Shown piece by piece: positions 1 through 5,141 of a stretch of DNA of 8,415 nt; position 1 is the first letter of the stretch, and each line of letters starts with the position of its first letter. The stretch lies in NCBI GenBank assembly GCA_018650745.1, contig JABIFK010000827.1:1-8415 (forward strand). The letters run 5' to 3'. This DNA comes from Candidatus Latescibacterota bacterium. Its GTDB lineage: Bacteria; Latescibacterota; UBA2968. Under the pieces are notes generated by a model that saw only the letters and a list, made by a program, of their open reading frames with translations, ran no database searches and was not told where the DNA came from. Made by a program: the position numbers and the translations under genes.

Positions 1-20
1 CTCCTGTCTCCTGTCTCCTG
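1..20. repeat. Heptamer tandem repeat CTCCTGT, about 2.9 copies, cut by window edge
   Basis: The window opens with two complete CTCCTGT units and six bases of a third. The array ends 3 nt beyond the stop codon of the dehydrogenase at 24-1616. Read on the minus strand, in the sense of that gene, it gives repeated AGGAG (Shine-Dalgarno-like) cores. It could therefore lie in front of a further minus-strand gene outside the window. The true copy number is unknown because the left edge truncates it. It shares the 7-bp period, but not the sequence, of the other repeats in this window. Confidence 0.75.
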
Positions 21-23
21 ATC

Positions 24-1616
24 CTATATCGCATCTCGCGTTTCAACATCATCCACCAACCGCAAAATGCCCCGTGGGTTTGCATTCTGCAATTCGGGTG
101 GCAATGAATTTTGTGGAAATCCTTGATAACATACCAAGCGTGCAAACCGCAGAATTGCAGCCGTACCAACAGAAGTTGATCGTCCATCTGTCGTGGCAGG
201 ATAAGGCCCGCCATGATGCATAGAAGAACAAACTTCCACACCCGTTGGAAACGCGTTAAAAATCAACCGACCTACTTTTTCTTCGACAATAGAAATCAAA
301 TCTTGATGCTCGGTCATATCGGCTTCAGTGCCATGAAAAGTGGCCGTCAAATGCCCTTCTAAATCGCGTGCAACAGCTTCCAAATCGGCCTTTGAACCAC
401 AGTTCACCACCAATGTAGATGGCCCAAATACCTCATGACTTAAATCGGGTTGCCCCATAAACGTTTTCACATCTGTTGTAAACACATGCGGTGCAGCCTC
501 AGTCTTATTCGCATCGGCATCGGTCTGGCTCTTACCCGCAACGTTGACACCCTCGGTACCTAACAACGTTTGCAAACCCGATTGGTATGCGTCACAAATA
601 CCCGCATTCAGCATCGTGGCAGGCATAGCTTCATTGAACAAATCAGAAGACTTATTTACAAACTGCGTCAAATCATCGCCATCAATACCCAACACCAAAC
701 CAGGGTTGGTACAAAACTGTCCCACACCCAATGTCACCGAGCCCAACAACCCTTCGGCAATGGCATCACCACGTTCGGCCAATGCGCCAGGCAACACAAA
801 AACGGGGTTCAAACTGCCCATTTCAGCATACACCGGAATGGGCTCTGGACGTGCTGAAGCCAAATCAAACAATGCCCGTCCCCCTGCCAACGACCCTGTA
901 AATCCAACCGCTTTTGTAGCAGGATGTTTCACCAAGGCATTACCCACTTGCCGTCCGCGTCCGTGTAACAAAAAAAAGACGCCTTCGGGCATACCCGTAT
1001 CGTTGGCCGCTTTTTGAACCGCTTGTCCTACAAGCTCTGCCGTTCCGGGATGTGATCGATGTGCTTTCACCACCACGGGGCACCCAGAAGCCAAAGCCGA
1101 CGCCGTATCACCACCAGCCGCCGAAAATGCCAACGGAAAATTGCTTGCACCAAACACCACCACAGGACCTACAGCCTGAAGCATCAATCGTGTATCGGGT
1201 TTGGGCAATGGTTCACGATCCGGAATGGCTTGATCAATGCGTGCATCAACCCAAGACCCTTCACGAATGAGCGTAGCAAACATCTTCAACTGTCCCATTG
1301 TGCGCCCACGCTCACCAATCAATCGTGCTTCTGGCAAACCCGTTTCCGCCATGCCGCGCTGAATCAATTCATCACCCAAATTCAAAATTTCATCTGCTGC
1401 TCGATCTATAAAATCAGCCCGTTTCGCAGCGTCTAAGCGCCGAAACGTCAAAAACGCATCGGCCGCCAAAGCCATCGCCCGATTGACTTCGTCATCAGAC
1501 GCTTCGTGAAACGTCGTGTCTAACTCTTCTTGCGTATTGGGATTAATCCCCGAAAATGTATATGACCCTGCATTCACGGCATCATACCCAATTAAGTTCT
1601 TACCATGCAATGGCAT
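24..1616 (-). CDS. 2,5-dioxovalerate (alpha-ketoglutarate semialdehyde) dehydrogenase
   Basis: NAD(P)+-dependent oxidation of alpha-ketoglutarate semialdehyde to 2-oxoglutarate, the last step of D-glucarate/galactarate, pentose or hydroxyproline breakdown in the cytosol. The 530-aa protein has the full aldehyde dehydrogenase layout. The Rossmann segment carries FGASNFPLAF (155-164, with Asn159) and Lys184. GFTGS is at 238-242, the general base is Glu265 in AEMGS, the catalytic Cys302 is in GQFCTNPG, and HEVFGPS is at 394-400. The C-terminal HHGGPYPATTDGRSTSVGT and RLVCYQGFPQ stretches are typical of the KGSADH branch, whose members are about 525 aa. An upstream in-frame start would add 11 residues. 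I chose the internal ATG because GGAGG lies 6 nt before it. The gene stands alone after tRNA-Gln(TTG) and its terminator, with a candidate promoter of its own. No other sugar-acid or hydroxyproline genes are in view, so the parent pathway is unknown. Confidence 0.92.
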   Translation of the reverse strand: MPLHGKNLIGYDAVNAGSYTFSGINPNTQEELDTTFHEASDDEVNRAMALAADAFLTFRRLDAAKRADFIDRAADEILNLGDELIQRGMAETGLPEARLIGERGRTMGQLKMFATLIREGSWVDARIDQAIPDREPLPKPDTRLMLQAVGPVVVFGASNFPLAFSAAGGDTASALASGCPVVVKAHRSHPGTAELVGQAVQKAANDTGMPEGVFFLLHGRGRQVGNALVKHPATKAVGFTGSLAGGRALFDLASARPEPIPVYAEMGSLNPVFVLPGALAERGDAIAEGLLGSVTLGVGQFCTNPGLVLGIDGDDLTQFVNKSSDLFNEAMPATMLNAGICDAYQSGLQTLLGTEGVNVAGKSQTDADANKTEAAPHVFTTDVKTFMGQPDLSHEVFGPSTLVVNCGSKADLEAVARDLEGHLTATFHGTEADMTEHQDLISIVEEKVGRLIFNAFPTGVEVCSSMHHGGPYPATTDGRSTSVGTAAILRFARLVCYQGFPQNSLPPELQNANPRGILRLVDDVETRDAI

Positions 1617-1622
1617 GTAAAA

Positions 1623-1627
1623 CCTCC
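1623..1627 (-). promoter_or_regulatory. Ribosome binding site GGAGG of the dehydrogenase
   Basis: Minus strand GGAGG, then TTTTAC (6 nt), then ATG at 1616. This strong Shine-Dalgarno site decides the start at 1616 over the longer open frame beginning at 1649. Confidence 0.85.
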
Positions 1628-1677
1628 AAAACGAATAAAATGTGACCATCCATACGAAAACCTCAACTGCAGTAACA

Positions 1678-1706
1678 AAAATAGCGTAGTTATCGCCTTA
1701 TTTCAA
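1678..1706 (-). promoter_or_regulatory. Candidate sigma70 promoter of the dehydrogenase gene
   Basis: On the minus strand, TTGAAA (1706-1701, 5 of 6 to the -35 consensus) is followed after exactly 17 nt by TATTTT (1683-1678, 4 of 6 to the -10). It lies between the tRNA-Gln(TTG) terminator and the dehydrogenase start and would give a 5' leader of about 55 nt. The -10 is weak, so this is a prediction by motif and spacing only. Confidence 0.4.
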
Positions 1707-1755
1707 CTTATATTTCGACAGAATCGACTCCATTTTCAGATTTCAATTCTTCCAA

Positions 1756-1796
1756 TAAAAAAGTCCGAAACATCTTTCGATGCCTCGGACTTTTTT
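1756..1796 (-). terminator. Intrinsic terminator of tRNA-Gln(TTG)
   Basis: Twelve-pair stem (arms 1763-1774 and 1779-1790) closed by a GAAA tetraloop on the minus strand, with TTTTTT (1762-1757) after the stem. Two of the pairs are G-U when read on the minus strand and would be C-A mismatches on the plus strand, so the hairpin is built for minus-strand transcripts. The upstream A-tract begins right at the CCA end of the tRNA. It isolates the tRNA from the dehydrogenase gene downstream. Confidence 0.9.
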
Positions 1797-1869
1797 GGTT
1801 GCCCCACAGGGATTCGAACCCCAATACCTGGTACCAAAAACCAGTGTCTTGCCGTTAGACGATGGGGCA
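1796..1869 (-). tRNA. tRNA-Gln, anticodon TTG
   Basis: Complete cloverleaf on the minus strand. The acceptor pairs TGCCCCA with TGGGGCA, the D arm is GTCT/AGAC, and the anticodon stem CTGGT/ACCAG encloses loop TTTTGGT, giving anticodon TTG. The T loop is TTCGAAT, the discriminator is A, and CCA is encoded (1796-1798). The body is 71 nt, 74 nt with CCA. It reads CAA and, by wobble, CAG codons. It shares most of its sequence, including the ATTATTGCCCC junction at the 5' end, with tRNA-Gln(CTG) at 2926-2999, which suggests an old duplication. Confidence 0.97.
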
Positions 1870-1898
1870 ATAATATGCCTCGTCAAAATCCAGTCCAC

Positions 1899-1929
1899 AT
1901 AATAAACAAAATGATGGCATTTTTGTCAA
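1899..1929 (-). promoter_or_regulatory. Promoter of tRNA-Gln(TTG)
   Basis: Minus strand TTGACA (1929-1924, perfect -35) is followed by TATTAT (1904-1899, 5 of 6) at 19 nt, or by the overlapping TTTATT (1906-1901) at 17 nt. The inferred start of transcription lies about 20 nt before the mature tRNA. The long or imperfect -10 spacing is the weak point. Confidence 0.6.
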
Positions 1930-2177
1930 TACCAGAGCTTATTTCTCTTACATTTTTTTATTAATATTTTTGGCTAATGGGCTTATTATATAAGTTCCCT
2001 TTTACGATCTTTGTAGCTACGTCTTGCTTTCCATAATTTGTTGTTAACAACTCTACAGACTCACATGACCCATCTGAAACCATTATATGTGGGTGAGGTC
2101 TAATCAAAGTTCCAAAAAGAAGACGGGATAAACCTTTCCACTTTACAAACCTTACGCCTCACCTTGGTCTGTTCAAA

Positions 2178-2182
2178 AGGAG
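2178..2182 (+). promoter_or_regulatory. Ribosome binding site AGGAG of the methyltransferase
   Basis: AGGAG followed by CTTTT (5 nt) and GTG at 2188. It lies inside the longer open frame that begins with TTG at 2164, and so argues for the GTG start. Confidence 0.8.
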
Positions 2183-2187
2183 CTTTT

Positions 2188-2766
2188 GTGCTGAAACCCA
2201 TCAAATTTTTGAAACATTTCTTGATTTCTCCTAATACAACAGGTGCGCTAACGCCAAGTTCAGAAGGCCTCTCTCATCTTATTACAGATACGGCAGAGCT
2301 GGCCAATACCTCAATGGTGATCGAATTTGGGACTGGAACAGGCGTATTTACGGAGAAGATACTCCAGAAGATCTCCGACAAGACCCAGTTCTTTGCGCTC
2401 GAAATCAATTCTGAATTTGCAGAACAAACACGGCAAAAGTGCCCAAAAGCTCTGGTTTATGAAGACTCGGCCGTCAATGCGCGAACATATCTTGAGGCGG
2501 CCGGTTTTCAAGCGTGCGATCGTATTATTTGTGGGTTGCCGTGGGCCTCGTTCGATGAAGGTCTCCAAAATGCCCTACTTCAAACCACAAAGGATGTGTT
2601 AAAACCAGGCGGCAAACTCCTCACCTTTGCTTACGTATCAAGTTTGCTCCTGCCCGCCGGCATTCGCTTTAGAAAAAAACTATATGCCACGTTCCCAAAA
2701 GTCAGTACCACCCGCACCATCTGGATGAATATCCCCCCTGCTTTTGTGTATTGTGCGGAAAAGTAA
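2188..2766 (+). CDS. PmtA-like class I SAM-dependent methyltransferase
   Basis: The 192-aa protein has the single-domain Rossmann methyltransferase pattern. The N-terminal FLISPNTTGALTPSS precedes SAM motif I VIEFGTGTGVFTE (44-56). The acidic ribose-binding residue is Glu72 in LEIN, GLPWASF is at 116-122, LKPGGKLLTF at 138-147, and TTRTIWMNIPPAFVY at 174-188. The opening TGA-x-PSS and the closing W-N-PPA-VY resemble phosphatidylethanolamine N-methyltransferases of the PmtA type (about 200 aa) and the related rRNA-adenine-methyltransferase-like family. The substrate is therefore probably a phospholipid, but sequence alone does not prove it. The start is the GTG at 2188, 5 nt after AGGAG. It is the only gene between the two tRNA-Gln genes and converges on the gltX-tRNA-Gln unit. 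No lipid-synthesis partner is adjacent. Confidence 0.8.
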   Translation: MLKPIKFLKHFLISPNTTGALTPSSEGLSHLITDTAELANTSMVIEFGTGTGVFTEKILQKISDKTQFFALEINSEFAEQTRQKCPKALVYEDSAVNARTYLEAAGFQACDRIICGLPWASFDEGLQNALLQTTKDVLKPGGKLLTFAYVSSLLLPAGIRFRKKLYATFPKVSTTRTIWMNIPPAFVYCAEK

Positions 2767-2874
2767 TATAGAGCAATAACACAATATAGTTTTAGCAGAA
2801 ATGAAAAGATAGGCCGCAATTATGCATTCACGACCTACCGATATAGTCTTCAGGAGCTTGCCAAAAATGATATT

Positions 2875-2927
2875 CACAAAAAAACACGTCACTATCGAAA
2901 ATGGCGATAGTGACGTGTTTTTTTGTG
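2875..2927. terminator. Bidirectional terminator, perfect 23-bp inverted repeat
   Basis: Arms 2875-2897 and 2905-2927 are perfect reverse complements around a 7-nt loop (2898-2904). The core is a 13-bp GC-containing stem (2885-2897/2905-2917), flanked by seven A on the left and seven T on the right, so both strands give a hairpin followed by a U-tract. It can end the methyltransferase transcript on the plus strand and the gltX-tRNA-Gln(CTG) transcript on the minus strand. Its right end overlaps two bases of the encoded CCA of tRNA-Gln(CTG). Confidence 0.93.
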
Positions 2928-2999
2928 GTTGCCCCTCAGGGATTCGAACCCCGATTACCTGAGCCAGAGTCAGACGTCTTGCCGTTAGACCAAGGGGCA
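2926..2999 (-). tRNA. tRNA-Gln, anticodon CTG
   Basis: Minus-strand cloverleaf. The acceptor pairs TGCCCCT with AGGGGCA, the D arm is GTCT/AGAC, and the anticodon stem TCTGA/TCAGG encloses loop CTCTGGC, giving anticodon CTG. The T loop is TTCGAAT, the discriminator is A, and CCA is encoded (2926-2928). The body is 71 nt. It reads CAG only. Its 5' end is 7 nt after the gltX stop codon with no room for a promoter, so it is most likely released by RNase P from the gltX transcript. Confidence 0.97.
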
Positions 3000-3006
3000 A
3001 TAATTT

Positions 3007-4425
3007 CTACCCTGCAACTTCCAAAAGCTTTTTTAATCGACGAAGGCATGTTTCTTGTCCCAAAACAGCCATCAGTTCAAACAAACCCGGCCCAAAACCC
3101 ACACCACAAAGCCCAAGCCGTGTGGGATGAATCAACTTAGAAGCCGACATATTCAATTCACCCGCCAAAGTGCGTGTAACACCTTCGACATCCTCTTCGG
3201 CAAAAGAATCCAGCGCCTCTAAGCGATCGATATAGGCAGCTAACCGTTCTGGTGTGTCTGTTTTCCAATGTTTTTTTAGCGCTTTTTCATCATAATTTTC
3301 AGGCTCGTTGAAAAAATAGCCCGTCTTTCGCAGATCATCAAGCGTATTGAGACGCGGCTGCAACAACGTGGCAATTTGTGTCAATTCCTCACGCCGACCA
3401 TCAACATCCCCTTCAGAAATCCACCCTTCAGAAACCCAAATGGGAATCGCGTCTTCGACAATCTGATCAACGGGTCGCAAACGCACCTGCTCACCATTGA
3501 GCCACGTCAGCTTTTTTAAATCAAAAACCGTATCGCGCGTGTGCATCCCCTCTAAAGAAAATGTTTCAACCAACTCGTCATGTGAAAACACCTCACGCTC
3601 ATCACCCGATGACCACCCCAACAATGCCAAAAAATTGAACAGTGTTTCGGGCAAAAACCCTTGCTCCTGATATTCGGTTACCGTTGTAGCACCATGACGT
3701 TTGCTCAACTTGCTTCCGTCATTCCCCAAAATTAACGTCGAATGTCCATATTCTGGCACATCCCAACCCAGTGCGTCGAAGAGCATAATTTGCTTCGGTG
3801 TGTTTGACAAATGATCCGCACCGCGCAACACAAGCGTCACACCCATGTTGTGATCGTCAACCGCCACAGCCAAATTGTAAACAGGAGATCCATCGGAGCG
3901 CGCCACCACAAAATCTTCAATTTCGACGTTGCCCCAACGCTGCACCCCTCTAATTTTATCGGTCCAAACCGTATCGCCATCGGGCACCCGAAACCGAACC
4001 ACCTTGGCACGTCCCTCGGCTTCAAAGGCAGCCACCTGTTCAGCAGTCAATTCACGATTGTAATGCACCCGCCGTTTTGCCGCCAGTGCTTCTTTGCGCA
4101 TCACATCTATTTCTTCGGGTGTTTCATAGGCATAATAGGCATTGCCACTGGCCAACAACTGTTCAACCGCCTTTTTATGCGCCTCTTCATTTTGCGATTG
4201 AAACACGGGCTCGCCATCAGATGCAATACCCAACCAAGAAAGACCATCTAAAATGGTCTTTAATGAATCGTCGGTATACCGTGCACGATCGGTATCTTCT
4301 ACACGCAGCAACAGGGTGGCCCCATAATGCTTGGCATATAAATAGTTAAACAACGCCGTTCGGGCGTTGCCCACATGAAACCCGCCCGTAGGCGAAGGTG
4401 CAAATCTAAGGATTGTATCAGGCAT
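3007..4425 (-). CDS. gltX: Glutamyl-tRNA synthetase (GluRS)
   Basis: Class I synthetase that attaches glutamate to tRNA-Glu, and in bacteria without GlnRS also to tRNA-Gln for later amidation by GatCAB. The 472-aa length is normal for the family. The signature region APSPTGGFHVGN (9-20) carries the HIGH-like motif and is followed by ARTALFN. RVEDTDRARY is at 41-50 and the KMSKS-like loop SKLSKRHG at 238-245. The C-terminal anticodon-binding half ends with HPTRLGL and GPGLFELMAVLG (433-456). The zinc-binding cysteines of E. coli GluRS are replaced by tyrosines (98 and 100), so this is a zinc-free type. The ATG at 4425 is preferred over the TTG at 4440, although neither has a clear Shine-Dalgarno site. 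Seven T directly precede the ATG. The next gene, 7 nt downstream, is tRNA-Gln(CTG). Confidence 0.95.
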   Translation of the reverse strand: MPDTILRFAPSPTGGFHVGNARTALFNYLYAKHYGATLLLRVEDTDRARYTDDSLKTILDGLSWLGIASDGEPVFQSQNEEAHKKAVEQLLASGNAYYAYETPEEIDVMRKEALAAKRRVHYNRELTAEQVAAFEAEGRAKVVRFRVPDGDTVWTDKIRGVQRWGNVEIEDFVVARSDGSPVYNLAVAVDDHNMGVTLVLRGADHLSNTPKQIMLFDALGWDVPEYGHSTLILGNDGSKLSKRHGATTVTEYQEQGFLPETLFNFLALLGWSSGDEREVFSHDELVETFSLEGMHTRDTVFDLKKLTWLNGEQVRLRPVDQIVEDAIPIWVSEGWISEGDVDGRREELTQIATLLQPRLNTLDDLRKTGYFFNEPENYDEKALKKHWKTDTPERLAAYIDRLEALDSFAEEDVEGVTRTLAGELNMSASKLIHPTRLGLCGVGFGPGLFELMAVLGQETCLRRLKKLLEVAG

Positions 4426-4443
4426 AAAAAAAGCTACCAACTT

Positions 4444-4500
4444 TCAGCGATCAGCTCTTCAGTCAAAAACAACAGAAGCTGACGGCTGACCGCTCATAGC
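4444..4500. repeat. Inverted degenerate heptamer arrays, unit NNGCTGA
   Basis: The right half (4478-4500) reads GCTGACG, GCTGACC, GCTCATA, GC on the plus strand. The left half (4444-4464) reads TCAGCGA, TCAGCTC, TTCAGTC, which is the same unit on the minus strand. The halves can pair as TCAGC, a 2-nt internal mismatch, TCAGCT, a bulge, then TTC/GAA, around a loop of about 14 nt. The element lies between tRNA-Ser(GCT) and gltX, inside the probable gltX leader. No U-tract follows immediately, so it is not a standard terminator. Confidence 0.7.
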
Positions 4501-4506
4501 ATTATA
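4501..4506 (-). promoter_or_regulatory. Possible -10 element of gltX
   Basis: Perfect TATAAT on the minus strand, 76 nt before the gltX ATG. The matching -35 position falls inside the 3' end of tRNA-Ser(GCT) and shows no good TTGACA. gltX may therefore depend partly on read-through from the tRNA. If used, it places the NNGCTGA hairpin in the gltX 5' leader. Confidence 0.35.
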
Positions 4507-4513
4507 AAGGTTT

Positions 4514-4610
<97 letters not shown>

Positions 4611-4623
4611 GCGCTAATATCTA

Positions 4624-4651
4624 GTTATATCGTAAGCAATTAAAGTAACAA
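4624..4651 (-). promoter_or_regulatory. Candidate promoter of tRNA-Ser(GCT)
   Basis: Minus strand TTGTTA (4651-4646) and TATAAC (4629-4624, 5 of 6) are separated by 16 nt and end 13 nt before the mature tRNA. The -35 match is moderate. Confidence 0.5.
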
Positions 4652-4680
4652 AGCACTGCTGTAAATGCAAGGCAAAAGAC

Positions 4681-4777
4681 GGTAAAAAGTAAGACGTGAA
4701 ACCGAAGACGAAACACGACAATAACCCACCAAGTGGGGATCAGAAGTCTTTTTACTTTTTACTTTTTACTTTTTACC
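4681..4777. repeat. Heptamer CTTTTTA array, four perfect copies, with a short inverted partner
   Basis: Positions 4748-4775 are four exact CTTTTTA units plus a final C. About 55 bp to the left, GGTAAAAAGTAA (4681-4692) is the reverse complement of the right end (4766-4777), so the pair can form a 12-bp stem. Both arms have GAC/GTC on their inner side, as if the left arm were a shortened copy of the array. Between them is a small hairpin CCCAC-CAA-GTGGG (4725-4737). The array starts 7 nt after the CCA of tRNA-Ser(TGA). The same unit with the same copy number returns at 6743-6770. Confidence 0.85.
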
Positions 4778-4783
4778 TGATTT

Positions 4784-4871
4784 TGGCGGTGGGGGTGGGA
4801 TTCGAACCCACGGACCCGTGAAGGTCAACGGTTTTCAAGACCGCCCGATTCAACCGCTCTCGCACCCCACC
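4784..4871 (-). tRNA. tRNA-Ser, anticodon TGA
   Basis: Minus-strand class II tRNA. The acceptor is GGTGGGG/CCCCACC, and the anticodon stem GCGGT/ACCGT encloses loop CTTGAAA, giving anticodon TGA (UCN codons, mainly UCA). The variable-arm stem is GACC/GGTC, the T arm is GTGGG/CCCAC with loop TTCGAAT, the discriminator is G, and CCA is encoded (4784-4786). Length is 88 nt with CCA. It is about 170 nt upstream of tRNA-Ser(GCT) on the same strand. Confidence 0.97.
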
Positions 4872-4882
4872 GCATAGGCAAA

Positions 4883-4911
4883 AGTATAGACAAGCACTCC
4901 CGCTCTGTCAA
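4883..4911 (-). promoter_or_regulatory. Strong sigma70 promoter of tRNA-Ser(TGA)
   Basis: Minus strand TTGACA (4911-4906, perfect) is followed after exactly 17 nt by TATACT (4888-4883, 5 of 6), ending 11 nt before the mature tRNA. This is the best promoter in the window. It shows that the organism uses the standard -35/-10 grammar, which supports the weaker promoter calls. Confidence 0.88.
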
Positions 4912-4933
4912 GCGGTTTGTCCATGTTACAAAC

Positions 4934-4974
4934 AGCACATGTAAAAACAATAACACGCTATTTTTACATGTGCT
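4934..4974. repeat. Perfect 14-bp inverted repeat with a 13-nt spacer
   Basis: Arms 4934-4947 and 4961-4974 (AGCACATGTAAAAA and its reverse complement) are perfect. Each arm itself contains the palindrome ACATGT. No T-tract follows on either strand, so it does not look like a terminator. It lies between the divergent promoter of tRNA-Ser(TGA) and the NAD(P)HX repair gene, about 170 bp before the latter. A two-site protein-binding operator or an RNA hairpin is possible. The rest of 4975-5105 shows nothing convincing. Confidence 0.7.
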
Positions 4975-5105
4975 TACAAAAAACAATCCTCCAGCTCAAC
5001 CGAGACATAGCCTCACAAAAAAGCGGTTGCCTTGCCCTTGCCATTCGTGTATTTTTAGGCAACGTAAGATACGGCCTATATTGCCCAAAAACAGGCAAAT
5101 GGCAC

Positions 5106-5136
5106 TTGTAACCCATAAAATCCCCTGCCATAAATA
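5106..5136 (+). promoter_or_regulatory. Possible promoter of the NAD(P)HX repair gene
   Basis: TTGTAA (5106-5111) and TAAATA (5131-5136) are separated by 19 nt. Transcription would start close to or at the ATG at 5142. That would make the message leaderless and would fit the lack of a Shine-Dalgarno site there. The match to consensus is only moderate. Confidence 0.3.
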
Positions 5137-5141
5137 AATAT

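Larger units (their letters stand above)
1870..2187. other. 318-bp AT-rich intergenic stretch before the methyltransferase
   Basis: Apart from the tRNA-Gln(TTG) promoter, no gene is convincing here. Visible structure is a perfect 12-bp palindrome GTTGTTAACAAC at 2040-2051 and a small inverted repeat CTTAT-TAT-ATAAG at 1982-1994. Part of the minus strand is open for about 65 codons but has no supported start. No plus-strand promoter for the methyltransferase stands out. The stretch is visibly richer in A and T than the flanking genes. Confidence 0.6.

Noticed and set aside
544..1436. Several plus-strand open frames antisense to the dehydrogenase
   Set aside because: They are rich in Pro, His, Gln and Thr in the way typical of antisense shadows. 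The minus-strand gene has complete catalytic motifs.
1605..1964. 119-aa plus-strand open frame across the dehydrogenase start and tRNA-Gln(TTG)
   Set aside because: It runs antisense through a complete tRNA, its terminator and the start of a well-supported gene. It has no homology-like features.
1961..2155. Minus-strand open stretch of about 65 codons (with ATG at 2083, 40 aa)
   Set aside because: No ribosome binding site, no recognisable motif and AT-rich context. Its length is within chance expectation, although a decayed gene cannot be excluded.
4917..5111. 64-aa plus-strand open frame between tRNA-Ser(TGA) and the NAD(P)HX repair gene
   Set aside because: It starts with TTG without an SD site, contains the 14-bp inverted repeat and reads like random sequence.
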